A stretch of DNA of 25,483 bases from assembly GCA_045532035.1 (NCBI GenBank), contig JAZSFD010000085.1, positions 1-25,483 on the forward strand, given 5' to 3'. Position numbers and translations under genes: made by a program. The notes beneath the pieces are model-generated. The model had not been told where the DNA came from, searched no databases, and saw only the letters and a list, made by a program, of their open reading frames with translations. Shown piece after piece: positions 7,967 through 16,575 of the stretch. Positions within the stretch are counted from its first letter, which is position 1; each line of letters opens with the position of its first letter. The stretch comes from UMGS1052 sp045532035. Its GTDB lineage: Bacteria > Bacillota > Clostridia > Oscillospirales > CAG-382.

Positions 7967-9406
7967 TCACTGTTTATGCACTGTATATCTTGATATCGAA
8001 AGCACCACACCCATTTCGGCAAGAAGTATCACAAGCGCAGAACCGCCATAGCTGAAAAAGGGCAGTGATATTCCCGTACTCGGTATGGTGTTGGTGACGA
8101 CCATCATGTTGAGAAGCGCCTGAAGTCCCACCTGACAAACAATTCCCAAAACCACAAGAGACGAAAATCTGTCGGGGGCATTGAAGGCAATAACTATGCC
8201 TCTGTATACAAAGAAGACAAAGGCAAGAATGACCGTGATCGCGCCGATAAATCCGAACTCCTCGCAAAGAATTGCGAATATATAATCATTCATCGGCTCG
8301 GGCAGATAAAGATGCTTTTGCATACTCTGACCCATGCCCACGCCCCAGATGCCTCCGTTTCCGATGGCATAAAGAGACTGGGCAGGCTGCCAGCCACCGC
8401 TCAAAAGATTGTCAAAGGGATTTTTCCACACATCAAGTCTTCCCTTTGAATGGGAGAAAAGATTGAGAAGTCCGAAGATTCCGACAGCGCCGATACTGCC
8501 TGCACCGATAAGATACCTTGCGCTGCAGCCGCCCACCGTCATCATTATGACGATGATAAGGGTCATAATGATAAGTCCCGACATATGGGGCTGCAAAGCA
8601 AGCAATGCACCGACTGTAACAATAAGTATGCCGAAGGGCAGAATACCGAAGAAAAAGTCGGGCGCCTCCGATACCATACGCTTTTTGACGGCGATATATA
8701 TTCCGAAGGCAAAAAGCACAAGACCTATCATTCCAACCCATGCGCCAAAACTTTCGCAAAACGATATCATACCGAAATACGGGTTTTCGGTACCGTCGGT
8801 ATACGTTGCTTCGGCAGTACCTGCTATTTTTGAAAAAATAAGCTTGCCGAAAAAGCCAAGACCCGCAAAGCTTGCCCCTGCCCCGACGCAGAGTATCGAG
8901 GGCAGAACTATCTTCACAAAAGATCCGGGTTGACCCTTGAGTGTTATCTGATTATAGTACCTGTCAATATAATCTGCACATAATACAATAACCGCAAACT
9001 TCATAATCTCCGACGGCTGTATTGTCACAGGACCTATCGGGATCCATCTCTGTGCGCCCTTTGAGGCAGAGCCGATTACGAACACAAGGCACATAAGTGC
9101 AAGCGCCACAACAAATATCGGTTTTGTCCACTTGCGTATCACCTCATAAGGGATTCTCGACACGATCATCATGACCACAATACCGATCAGCATGAATATT
9201 AGCTGACGGTTGAAGTAATAGAGATTGTCGCCGTATTTCGAGCCTGCATAGACATAGCTTGCCGTGGCAACCATGACTATGCCTGCACACAAAAGCAATA
9301 TTATTACCGTAAGAAACGGTTTATCAACACCTCTGCGGAACCTGTATTTTTTCGAAGGCTCCGACTCGGCGCCGGATTTATTCTTTTTTACACTTTCGTC
9401 TGACAT
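7967..9406 (-). CDS. ftsW: SEDS peptidoglycan polymerase FtsW, with extra internal segment
   Basis: Septal glycosyltransferase that polymerises lipid II with its partner PBP. 479 residues, versus about 370-420 in most relatives. SEDS landmarks: QRWIPIGPVTIQPSE (119-133), LQPHMSG (271-277, in place of the commoner QPDFGT), RLDVWKNPFDN (323-333), GGIWGVGMGQSMQKHLYLPE (351-370) and NDYIFAILCEEFGFIGA (373-389). Between the PSE and QPH motifs there are about 140 residues instead of roughly 55. The excess (about 163-250) holds two hydrophobic stretches (about 163-187 and 222-240) and a polar loop. FtsW rather than RodA follows from its place between mraY and murG. The ATG has GGAGG upstream. Confidence 0.92.
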   Translation of the reverse strand: MSDESVKKNKSGAESEPSKKYRFRRGVDKPFLTVIILLLCAGIVMVATASYVYAGSKYGDNLYYFNRQLIFMLIGIVVMMIVSRIPYEVIRKWTKPIFVVALALMCLVFVIGSASKGAQRWIPIGPVTIQPSEIMKFAVIVLCADYIDRYYNQITLKGQPGSFVKIVLPSILCVGAGASFAGLGFFGKLIFSKIAGTAEATYTDGTENPYFGMISFCESFGAWVGMIGLVLFAFGIYIAVKKRMVSEAPDFFFGILPFGILIVTVGALLALQPHMSGLIIMTLIIVIMMTVGGCSARYLIGAGSIGAVGIFGLLNLFSHSKGRLDVWKNPFDNLLSGGWQPAQSLYAIGNGGIWGVGMGQSMQKHLYLPEPMNDYIFAILCEEFGFIGAITVILAFVFFVYRGIVIAFNAPDRFSSLVVLGIVCQVGLQALLNMMVVTNTIPSTGISLPFFSYGGSALVILLAEMGVVLSISRYTVHKQ

Positions 9407-9445
9407 CTTACCTCCGAGGATATGTTGTTCCCGATTTATTCTTTC

Positions 9446-10447
9446 TTATTTTGCCAGCAAAAATCCGTAGCTTCCCACAGCCGAAAGAAGGATAGTCACA
9501 AGCGAGAAGACCACGACTATTTTTATCTCATTCCATCCGCACATTTCAAAATGATGATGGATGGGACTCATTTTGAATATTCTTTTTTTGAAAAGCTTAT
9601 AGGAGATGACCTGAAGCACCACCGACAGCGCCTCAACATAGTAGATGAAGCCCACAAACACAAGGATAAGCGGCATATCAAGCCATACGGCAAGAGCACT
9701 CACCGCACCGCCCAAAAACAGCGAGCCTGTGTCGCCCATGAAAACGCGGGCAGGATAGAAATTGTAGACAAGAAATCCGAGGCATCCACCCACCACCGCA
9801 CTTGAAATAACAAGCGCCTCTTCGTTTTCGGTCTTATAGCAGAGCGCCGCAAGGAATATGCAAGCAAACACCGTAACACTTGATGCAAGGCCGTCGATGC
9901 CGTCGGTGAGATTTACACTGTTTACCGTAAACACGATGCCCACAATAAGCAGGACATAATAGAAAATTCCAAGCTCGAGTCTTGCTTCGGTAAAGGGAAG
10001 CGCAAGGGATGTGTCAACATTCCGTCCCGCATAAAGAGCAAAGATATAAGCCGCCGCCGAGCCAAACTGGAGAACAAGCTTCTGGATGGCGGAAAGTCCC
10101 TTGTTCTGCTTTTTGAGAAACTTTGTGCGGTCGTCCACAAAGCCTGTAAGTCCGCAAAGAAGCACGAACGAATAGTTTGTCACAAGATCTCTGACACTGT
10201 CGCCGCGCAAAGCACACATCACAGCATAAGCAATCACACAGACAGTCACACCGGCTATGAAAAAGATTCCGCCCATAGTGGGAGTTCCCTCTTTTGATTT
10301 GTGCCAGCGGGGGCCAATATCAAGTATCTTCTGTCCCATTTTTATGCTTTTAAGCACCGGGATAAGGAATTTCCCCATTATTACTGTTATCACAAAGCTT
10401 ACAGCCAAAGAAATTATTGCCGTTTTCAACAAAATAAACACCACCAA
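9446..10447 (-). CDS. mraY: Phospho-MurNAc-pentapeptide transferase MraY
   Basis: Integral membrane enzyme making lipid I from UDP-MurNAc-pentapeptide and undecaprenyl phosphate. 333 residues. Catalytic motifs: VDDRTKF (D105, D106), NLTDGIDGL (179-187), MGDTGS (238-243) and the HHHFE motif (297-301). Multiple membrane helices span the length. The start is not an ATG: candidate in-frame starts are TTG at 10447 and GTG at 10444 and 10441, with AAGGA about 10 nt upstream of the TTG, so translation may be modest. It is 20 bp downstream of the PBP stop. Confidence 0.96.
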   Translation of the reverse strand: MVVFILLKTAIISLAVSFVITVIMGKFLIPVLKSIKMGQKILDIGPRWHKSKEGTPTMGGIFFIAGVTVCVIAYAVMCALRGDSVRDLVTNYSFVLLCGLTGFVDDRTKFLKKQNKGLSAIQKLVLQFGSAAAYIFALYAGRNVDTSLALPFTEARLELGIFYYVLLIVGIVFTVNSVNLTDGIDGLASSVTVFACIFLAALCYKTENEEALVISSAVVGGCLGFLVYNFYPARVFMGDTGSLFLGGAVSALAVWLDMPLILVFVGFIYYVEALSVVLQVISYKLFKKRIFKMSPIHHHFEMCGWNEIKIVVVFSLVTILLSAVGSYGFLLAK

Positions 10448-10467
10448 TTTACAAACATCCTTGAATT

Positions 10468-12717
10468 TTAATCGGTACCGTCAAGATGCTTGAAGCTGAC
10501 GGTCACCACAGTTCCGGGAGTTACCTTTTCGCCCGCGGCGGGACTCTGGGAAACGGCAACTGCCGCCGCACCTCCCACTCCCTCACGGTAGGAACCCTCG
10601 ATATAAATATTGAGATTTGAGTTGATTATCTTCTTGTTCGCCACCGATGCCGAAAGACCGATGCAATCAGGAACAGTCGAAGTCTGCGCCGGAAGCTCGC
10701 CGCCGGTATACAAAACAATCACACCGTCTCCCCAGATGGAGGTTCCCTCCTTGGGGAACTGTTCGCTTACCACATCGCCCTTTCCGACGACCTTGACATC
10801 GAAGCCTAAAGCCTCAATTTTTTCCTTTGCCTCGGAAACTGTCATAGAGCGGTAATTTTTCACGGTCACCGCCATTGATTCCTTTTCTTCATCGGTAAGC
10901 TCGGGAGCTATATTAAGATAAGGAAGAGTATCCGAAAGCACCTGCGAAACCACGGGGGCTGCCACAACTCCGCCGTAATACTGACCGGCGGTCGGTGTGT
11001 CTATGGCGATAAGAATTGCTATCTGCGGATCGTCTGCCGGAGCAAATGCAACGCATGAGCCCACATAGGGAGTTATATTTCCCGCCGCCTCTTTTTCTGC
11101 GCCGTGCTTTTCGGCAGTACCGGTTTTTGCCGCCACATTATAGCCCTTAACATACGCGTTCTTTGTGGAACCGACGTTTATACCCGCCGCAAGATATTCC
11201 ATTATTGTATCAGAAGTCTTTTGCGAAATGATCTGACGCACCATTTTGGGCTCATAAGTCTCAATGATATTGCCGTTGTTGTCGGTAAGCGCCTTGACCA
11301 CATAAGGCTGCATGAGCTTTCCGCCGTTTGCCACAGCCGAAACCGAAGCAAGAAGACGGATGGGAGTTATGGTAAAGGTCTGACCGAAGGAATAGGTCGC
11401 AAGCTCGACCTGATTGAAATTTGTAAGGTTGGTATGATAAAGTCCCGAGGCTTCACTCGGCAGGTCAATTCCCGTTATGTCCATGCATCCGAACTCTTCA
11501 AAATAGCGATAGAACTTTTCCTTTCCTATTCTTTCGGCAAGCTGCATAAATACTGGGTTGCAGGAATTCTGAAGTCCCTCCTCAAAGGTTTCCGAGCCAT
11601 GCCCGCTGTGCTTGTGACAGTAGATAGGCTTTGACCAGCCGTCGATCTTCAGACTTCCCGAGCAATAGAATGTGTCGGAAACGCTGACCTTGTTTTCCTC
11701 AAGGGCAATGGCAGAGGTTACAAGCTTGAAGGTAGAGCCGGGCTCGTAAAGCTCGGTTACACATTTGTTTTTCCAGAGCGTACTCAAAAGACTCTGTCTG
11801 TATTTTGCCGTTTCCTCTTCGGTTCCCACAAATGAATCGTACTTTTTTTGCGATGCCTCATCAAGCACATCGGGAGAGTTGGGGTCATAGTCGGGCTTTA
11901 CCGACATAGCAAGTATTTCGAAGGTGTTGACATCCATGACAATGCCTAAAACCCTGTTCTGTGCCTTTGTGTCTGCAAGGGCAGCATCCAGCGCTTTTTC
12001 AAGAAACCTCTGGATCTCACTGTCGATGGTAAGCACAACATTACTTCCGTTTTCGGCGCTGATATAATCCTCATATTCAAAGGGCATACTCTGACCCACA
12101 CCGTCAAGGGCAGTTATTATCTTTCCGGGAGCACCTTTGAGAACACTGTCATATTCTGCCTCTATACCGTACACACCGTTGTTGTCATAGCCGGTAAAGC
12201 CGAGAACATGGCTTGCAAGGTTTCCGTAAGGGTATTCCCTCTTGGTATTTTCTTCAAAATGGATACCGTCGGAAAGGTCATTTTCTTTCATCCATGTGCG
12301 AATCTCATTTGTGACCTCGCGGTCGACCTTTACCTTTACCATGCGGTATTTGTTTGATTTTTTCTGCATCCATTCTATTATGTTTTCCTTTGCCACACCA
12401 AGCTTTGAGGAAAGGTATTCGGCGATCTTATCCTCATCCTCGGGCTCTATCTCGTTGGGGGAAATGAAAACATTTTCCGCAGAAACGCTTGCGGCAAGAA
12501 CTGTCATGTTGCGGTCATATATCGTTCCGCGTTTTGGGTTTATGGAGCTTTCGGTGGTGTATTGCTGAACCGCCTTCTGCTGATAGAAATCGGCATTTTT
12601 TATCTGTATATCGACAAGATTATAAAGAAGACAGGCAAGACACGCCAAAAAAGCTACCGCGACAACGGCAGTTCTTGCAGTCATTTTTCTGATATATGTG
12701 TGCTTGTTTTTCTTCAT
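10468..12717 (-). CDS. ftsI: PASTA-containing class B PBP (FtsI/PBP2X/SpoVD type)
   Basis: Monofunctional transpeptidase cross-linking septal peptidoglycan as partner of FtsW. 749 residues. Short cytoplasmic N-terminus, one transmembrane helix (about 16-36), dimerisation domain starting around KRGTIYDRN (62-70), transpeptidase domain with active-site S328 in STFK (328-331), SCN (385-387) and KTGTAEKHG (531-539). Two PASTA domains follow (about 615-675 and 680-745), with the second containing VPDCIGLS. ATG at 12717 follows AGAAAGGA. Whether it is the vegetative FtsI or the sporulation paralogue SpoVD cannot be settled here; as the only PBP in this cluster, FtsI is preferred. Confidence 0.93.
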   Translation of the reverse strand: MKKNKHTYIRKMTARTAVVAVAFLACLACLLYNLVDIQIKNADFYQQKAVQQYTTESSINPKRGTIYDRNMTVLAASVSAENVFISPNEIEPEDEDKIAEYLSSKLGVAKENIIEWMQKKSNKYRMVKVKVDREVTNEIRTWMKENDLSDGIHFEENTKREYPYGNLASHVLGFTGYDNNGVYGIEAEYDSVLKGAPGKIITALDGVGQSMPFEYEDYISAENGSNVVLTIDSEIQRFLEKALDAALADTKAQNRVLGIVMDVNTFEILAMSVKPDYDPNSPDVLDEASQKKYDSFVGTEEETAKYRQSLLSTLWKNKCVTELYEPGSTFKLVTSAIALEENKVSVSDTFYCSGSLKIDGWSKPIYCHKHSGHGSETFEEGLQNSCNPVFMQLAERIGKEKFYRYFEEFGCMDITGIDLPSEASGLYHTNLTNFNQVELATYSFGQTFTITPIRLLASVSAVANGGKLMQPYVVKALTDNNGNIIETYEPKMVRQIISQKTSDTIMEYLAAGINVGSTKNAYVKGYNVAAKTGTAEKHGAEKEAAGNITPYVGSCVAFAPADDPQIAILIAIDTPTAGQYYGGVVAAPVVSQVLSDTLPYLNIAPELTDEEKESMAVTVKNYRSMTVSEAKEKIEALGFDVKVVGKGDVVSEQFPKEGTSIWGDGVIVLYTGGELPAQTSTVPDCIGLSASVANKKIINSNLNIYIEGSYREGVGGAAAVAVSQSPAAGEKVTPGTVVTVSFKHLDGTD

Positions 12718-12765
12718 GCCGCATTCCTTTCTTATTATATCAAGGCATCAAAAAGCCTTCTGACA

Positions 12766-12800
12766 AAAAAAGAGAAGCATTGTTTTTGCATCTCTTTTTT
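12766..12800 (-). terminator. Hairpin between ftsL and the PBP gene
   Basis: Arms of 14 bases (12766-12779 and 12787-12800; AGAGAAGCA against TGCATCTCT, one mismatch) with flanking A and T runs on both sides. It could act as a partial terminator or processing site, lowering transcription from the mra promoter into the PBP gene. The whole 134-bp gap (12718-12851) is otherwise empty. Confidence 0.5.
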
Positions 12801-12851
12801 CAACTTCCATTCAATTTCCTGCACGCAATGCCGAAAAAGGGCAACGCTTTT

Positions 12852-13502
12852 TCACCACGCCTCACCGAAAAGGCTTATAACACCCGACATCGCGGTGCTT
12901 ATTGTGTAGCCCTCCTCTTCGGTTGCGGGCATTTTTTCGATCTTGTAGCCGCTTGACATATTGACATACTTGGTTTCAACGCGGTCAGCCTTTATCATGC
13001 CGCGCTCTTTGGCATATTCCTCTATCGCGGTGATATCGGTGTTTTTGTCGATGAGCATATCAAGCTCTGAAATGCGCTTTGTGTCCTCAGCCATTTCGCC
13101 TTCAAGACGGTTTATCTGATCATTGAATTTTGATATCTGCGAGAAATTGAGCAGAAGGAAAACTGCCACAACCGTCAGAGCAAAGGCTATTGCCACAACT
13201 CCCACGGGAAAATTGTGTTCCTTGACCGCATAGTCTTCATACTCGGGTGTCGCCTTGTTTGAGCCGAGCTTAAAAGCTTCGTCGATCGCCCTGCGGTTTT
13301 CCCTGCGCTTGCGATCCACATACCTTTTGCGGCAGTCAACAAGTCGGGAAATCGTGCCGTTGTCCGCTCTTCTTGCAGGCTTATTTACCGGCTTTTCACA
13401 ACATACGCCACGGGTGCTTGCAGATGACACAGGGGTGCTATTATTATATTTATCTTTTCTTGCGTTTAGAATCGATCTGTTATCGTCTGCAAAAGATGTC
13501 AT
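12852..13502 (-). CDS. ftsL: FtsL-like septum formation protein
   Basis: Small bitopic divisome protein that forms a coiled-coil complex with DivIC/FtsB and FtsQ. 216 residues, longer than classical FtsL (about 100-120), because of a basic, poorly conserved cytoplasmic N-terminus of about 95 residues. One transmembrane helix (about 99-119) is followed by a coiled coil (about 121-155, with ISELDMLIDKN) and the family-like segment EEYAKERGMIKADR. ATG at 13502 with GGAGG upstream. Assigned by topology and position directly after rsmH, since sequence conservation in this family is low. Confidence 0.8.
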   Translation of the reverse strand: MTSFADDNRSILNARKDKYNNSTPVSSASTRGVCCEKPVNKPARRADNGTISRLVDCRKRYVDRKRRENRRAIDEAFKLGSNKATPEYEDYAVKEHNFPVGVVAIAFALTVVAVFLLLNFSQISKFNDQINRLEGEMAEDTKRISELDMLIDKNTDITAIEEYAKERGMIKADRVETKYVNMSSGYKIEKMPATEEEGYTISTAMSGVISLFGEAW

Positions 13503-13514
13503 GTTTTCCTCCGA

Positions 13515-14486
13515 TTATATTTTTTCAAGTATCCGAAGCTTTGCACTTCTCGATCTGGGGTTTTCTTCAAGCTCCTTTTCGGAAGGCAATATCGGTTTTT
13601 TTGTTATGATATTTGCCTGCGGACGGTTTCCGCACACGCAGACGGGAAAATCGGGCGGGCAGGTACAGCCCTTTGTAAATTCAAGAAAGCCGTGCTTAAC
13701 AAGCCTGTCCTCCAGCGAATGAAAGCTGATGAACGAAAGCCTTCCGCCGCTTTTCAGCATCGGGAAAAGTCCGGATATGGCTTTTTCTATCACCTCAAGC
13801 TCACCGTTCACCTCAATTCGGATAGCCTGGAAGGTTCTTTTCGAGGGATGGGGGCCGTCTTTTCTGAATTTTGCGGGAATTGCCGCTTTTATTATGTCGT
13901 TAAGTCTGAAAGTGTTTTCGATGGGAGCCTTTTGTCTCTCTTCAACGATCATCGATGCGATCTTCTTTGCAAAGCGCTCTTCACCGTAAAGGGTGATAAT
14001 CTGACAAAGCCTGTGTTCATCATAGCCGTTGACCACATCATACGCGCTCTTGCCCTCCCCTTTTGCCATTCTCATATCAAGGGGGGCGTCGTGCATATAC
14101 GAAAAGCCTCTTTCGGGAGTATCAAGCTGAAAGGACGAAACACCAAGGTCTGCCACCGCACCGTCTATTTCAAAAACTCCGATATCCGAAAGGAGCCCGG
14201 GTGCCTCCGAAAAGTTGCCCTTGACAAAGGTCACTGCGTTTCCGAAGCGTGCAAGCCTTTTCGATGCCGCCGCAAGTGCGTCGGTGTCCTGATCGATACA
14301 GATAAGCCTTCCGCCGCCTGCCGCCTCAAGTCTTTCCAGTATTTCCTCCGAGTGTCCGCCGCCGCCTGTGGTGCAGTCAACATACACTCCGTCTTTTTTT
14401 ATCGCAAGCCCGTCCACCGTTTCATGAAGCATTACGGAATAATGCTCAAAAACAGCATCGGGTGTGTTCTTATCAGAATCCAACAT
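13515..14486 (-). CDS. rsmH: 16S rRNA (cytosine1402-N4)-methyltransferase
   Basis: SAM-dependent enzyme (formerly MraW) methylating N4 of C1402 in 16S rRNA. 323 residues. EHYSVMLHETVDGL near the N-terminus and the SAM loop DCTTGGGGHSEEIL are diagnostic; DLGVSSFQLD, the GPHPSKRTFQAIRIEVN block and SFHSLEDRLVK follow in the usual order. It overlaps the mraZ end by 14 nt, with GGAAATGCTC upstream of its ATG inside mraZ, implying translational coupling. Confidence 0.96.
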   Translation of the reverse strand: MLDSDKNTPDAVFEHYSVMLHETVDGLAIKKDGVYVDCTTGGGGHSEEILERLEAAGGGRLICIDQDTDALAAASKRLARFGNAVTFVKGNFSEAPGLLSDIGVFEIDGAVADLGVSSFQLDTPERGFSYMHDAPLDMRMAKGEGKSAYDVVNGYDEHRLCQIITLYGEERFAKKIASMIVEERQKAPIENTFRLNDIIKAAIPAKFRKDGPHPSKRTFQAIRIEVNGELEVIEKAISGLFPMLKSGGRLSFISFHSLEDRLVKHGFLEFTKGCTCPPDFPVCVCGNRPQANIITKKPILPSEKELEENPRSRSAKLRILEKI

Positions 14487-14892
14487 TTTTGAGCATTTCC
14501 TTCATTTCTTCGGTATCCGATGCGTCGTTTATCTCGTTGAAGATATCGGGGCGCCAGATTTCCACGCAGTTGTTGAGACCGACGAAAGCGATCTCCTTTT
14601 CGATCTTGGCGTGATCGCGCAAAGCCTGGGAGATGACTATTCTTCCCTGGGAATCAAGCTCGGTATTGAAGGCGCTGGCGAGGATAAAACGCATTATTTT
14701 TTTCATCTGGATCTCACCGTAGGCTTCAAGCTTTTTGATAAAAGCATTCCACTGTTCTTCGTTGTAGAGAACAATGCAGTCGTCAAGCCCCTTGACGATG
14801 ACAAGGTCGCCCTGAAGGTCGCCGCGGAACTTTGCGGGAACAAAAACTCTGCCCTTTGAATCAACAGTATGGCAATACTGGCCTGTAAGCAC
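14473..14892 (-). CDS. mraZ: Transcriptional regulator MraZ
   Basis: Double AbrB/SpoVT-like DNA-binding protein that controls its own dcw operon. I start it at GTG 14892 (139 residues, LTGQYCHTVDSKGR), because AAGGGAG lies about 8 nt upstream; the GTG at 14901 abuts that site directly. The two characteristic repeats are visible: DSKGRVFVPAKFR near the N-terminus and DSQGRIVISQALRDHA in the second half. First gene of the operon, with promoter and probable operator repeats in its leader. Confidence 0.95.
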   Translation of the reverse strand: MLTGQYCHTVDSKGRVFVPAKFRGDLQGDLVIVKGLDDCIVLYNEEQWNAFIKKLEAYGEIQMKKIMRFILASAFNTELDSQGRIVISQALRDHAKIEKEIAFVGLNNCVEIWRPDIFNEINDASDTEEMKEMLKNVGF

Positions 14893-14997
14893 CGCGATCA
14901 CTCCCTTCCGAAAAACTGCCGTCGGATGATTTTTGGGTCGAAAAAAGCTCGGACGCCATCATTTTTTGAATTTTTGATGTAAAACGTTCGATTTTCT

Positions 14998-15033
14998 ATC
15001 CATTTGAATTGAATTTCAATCCATTTCAATCCA
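14998..15033 (-). promoter_or_regulatory. Candidate MraZ operator (phased TGGAT boxes)
   Basis: Reading the minus strand, TGGAT occurs at 15029-15033, 15019-15023 and 14998-15002, so spacings are 10 and 21 bp, about one and two helical turns. The first two share a 9-base unit (TGGATTGAA). Known MraZ proteins bind short TGG-type direct repeats about 10 bp apart upstream of mraZ. Here the boxes lie just downstream of the -10 element, a good place for repression. Confidence 0.65.
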
Positions 15034-15044
15034 CTTATGCTATA

Positions 15045-15073
15045 ATTATATAGTGGTTTCCGCAAAATATCAA
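15045..15073 (-). promoter_or_regulatory. Promoter of the dcw (mra) operon
   Basis: TTGATA (15068-15073), 17 bp, TATAAT (15045-15050) on the minus strand. Predicted start about 15038, leaving a leader of about 145 nt before mraZ. A further TTGACA on the minus strand (15086-15091) has no well-placed -10. The remaining 14902-15222 sequence is non-coding. Confidence 0.75.
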
Positions 15074-15117
15074 TAGCCTTGCGCCTGTCAACTATGAATT
15101 TTTTGTAAATTATGAGC

Positions 15118-15154
15118 AAAATAGACAGTTTTATTTCATTTTGCTGTCTATTTT
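15118..15154. repeat. Inverted repeat between the mraZ and ylmC-like promoters
   Basis: Perfect 11-bp arms (AAAATAGACAG, 15118-15128; CTGTCTATTTT, 15144-15154) around a 15-nt A/T-rich loop. It sits in the divergent region and could be an operator or a bidirectional terminator; the sequence does not decide. Confidence 0.55.
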
Positions 15155-15222
15155 GTGCGAAGCAGACATAAAACGCGGCAAAAAACAGTATATATATGGA
15201 AAACACTTTCCCGAGGTGAACC

Positions 15223-15516
15223 ATGAAAACAACTACTTTTTCAAATCTTTCCTGCAAAGAAGTCGTAAACTGCAAGGACGGAAAGATCATAGGCTATGTA
15301 AACGATCTCAAGCTCGACACCGAAAGCGGCGACATTTTTTCGCTTTTTGTGAAGCCGCAGGATAAGCCGTTCGGATTTTCAAAAAAAGGCATGATCGAGA
15401 TCCCCTTTGAAAACATTGACAGAATCGGTCAGGATATCATCCTCGTAAATCTGCCGCAGCATCACGAAATCTGCGAGGATTCATGTAAAAAGGAAAAGAA
15501 AAAGCTTTTCGGCTGA
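15223..15516 (+). CDS. PRC-barrel protein, YlmC/YmxH sporulation family
   Basis: 97-residue PRC-barrel domain protein; members in Bacillus and Clostridia are annotated as YlmC/YmxH sporulation proteins, with molecular role unclear. Supporting pattern: N-terminal FSNLSCKEVVNCKDGKIIGYVNDLKLD, which is the barrel entry strand with the conserved G-x-I-G-x-V/I-x-D-L arrangement, then IPFENIDRIGQDIILVNL. The tail is Lys/Cys-rich (CEDSCKKEKKK). ATG at 15223 follows GAGGTG. It is divergent from mraZ and is followed after 72 bp by the phosphoesterase gene with its own promoter. Confidence 0.85.
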   Translation: MKTTTFSNLSCKEVVNCKDGKIIGYVNDLKLDTESGDIFSLFVKPQDKPFGFSKKGMIEIPFENIDRIGQDIILVNLPQHHEICEDSCKKEKKKLFG

Positions 15517-15522
15517 TTTTCA

Positions 15523-15551
15523 TTGACAAAAACTTTTGTCGGATATATATA
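15523..15551 (+). promoter_or_regulatory. Promoter of the metallophosphoesterase gene
   Basis: TTGACA (15523-15528), 17 bp, TATATA (15546-15551), followed by GGAGG at 15576-15580 before the ATG at 15589. Confidence 0.6.
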
Positions 15552-15588
15552 TAATGATGAAAAAGTTAAAAAAACGGAGGACTTGACA

Positions 15589-16575
15589 ATGAGTTTTTCA
15601 GGAAAGGTCACACACCGTAAGGACGGCTCTCCCCTGCCAAATATTCCCGTAAGCGACGGCAGAAATACGGTTTTTACCGACAATGACGGTCGTTTTCTTC
15701 TTCCCGGATGGGAAAGGGCACATATGATAAATGTTGCAGTCTTAACAGAAAGGCACAGCGACTGGTATATGCCGACAGAGGGACACACGGGAGATTTCAA
15801 CTTCGTAATAGATCCCTCGAAGACGCGTGACGGGGATTTTTGTTTTCTGCACACCAGCGACACCGAAATAGAAAACAGGTTTGAAAACGAATGGGTAGAC
15901 TTTGCAAAGGAAAGCGTCAAAAAACATTCTCCCGCATTCTTTATGCACACGGGAGATCTTTGCCGCGAGGACGGAGTCAAGCGCCATTATCTTGCGATGA
16001 ACCGCGAGACTGTCGGCTGTCCCGTACGTTACTGCATCGGAAACCACGATTTCATCGGTGAAAAATACGGAGAGGAGATATACGAAAAGCTTTACGGCCC
16101 CGCCTGGTATTCCTTTGATTGCGGAAGCTTCCATTTTGTATGCCTTTCGATCGGCGCAGGCGACAATCCCTCAGGATATGCCCATGAAGACCAGTGGGTC
16201 TGGCTGATGAACGATCTTGAAACGGCAGGAAAAGGCAAAAAGCTTGTCGTCTGCTGTCATGACCTTTGCGCCAGCGATCCCACAGGATTTACAAAGCAGA
16301 TCGGCGACACTCTTTTTGACCTCAAGGAAAAAGGACTTTGCGCATGGGTCTATGGGCATTATCATGTAAACATGGCGCATGAATATGACGGCATTCTCAG
16401 CGTGACCACCTCCCGTCCCGACAGTGGCGGCATCGACTCCTCCCCTGCAGGCTTCAGAAAGCTTTCTTTTGAAAACGGAAAGGTTTCGACCGAAGTGTTG
16501 TTCAACATTCCCCAAGGTGATGTTGCCGATGAATGTATCTGGCAGGCAGAGCTTTCGGCAAATGTTGAATTTTAA
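15589..16575 (+). CDS. Calcineurin-like metallophosphoesterase (N-terminal part of a larger fusion gene)
   Basis: Binuclear metallophosphoesterase; substrate unknown. Start at ATG 15589 (GGAGG 8 nt upstream), giving 328 residues. Residues 1-75 form a small beta-rich domain (FSGKVTHRKDGSPLPNIPV, then TDNDGRFLLPG), as in phosphoesterases with a MetallophosN-like domain. The catalytic domain has D91 (HTSDTE), GDL with D123, GNHD (N152, H153), CCHD (H224) and GHYH (H257, H259). No signal peptide is visible. The frame stops at 16573-16575 directly before a beta-propeller sequence that becomes in-frame if one T is added to the TTTT at 16570-16573. So the intact gene was probably a longer phosphoesterase-propeller fusion. 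Confidence 0.85.
   Translation: MSFSGKVTHRKDGSPLPNIPVSDGRNTVFTDNDGRFLLPGWERAHMINVAVLTERHSDWYMPTEGHTGDFNFVIDPSKTRDGDFCFLHTSDTEIENRFENEWVDFAKESVKKHSPAFFMHTGDLCREDGVKRHYLAMNRETVGCPVRYCIGNHDFIGEKYGEEIYEKLYGPAWYSFDCGSFHFVCLSIGAGDNPSGYAHEDQWVWLMNDLETAGKGKKLVVCCHDLCASDPTGFTKQIGDTLFDLKEKGLCAWVYGHYHVNMAHEYDGILSVTTSRPDSGGIDSSPAGFRKLSFENGKVSTEVLFNIPQGDVADECIWQAELSANVEF

Noticed and set aside
13692..14492. 266-codon plus-strand frame opposite rsmH
   Set aside because: Antisense shadow of rsmH.
14898..15290. 130-codon minus-strand frame upstream of mraZ
   Set aside because: It crosses the dcw promoter, the operator repeats and the divergent ylmC-like start; composition is that of non-coding A/T-rich DNA.
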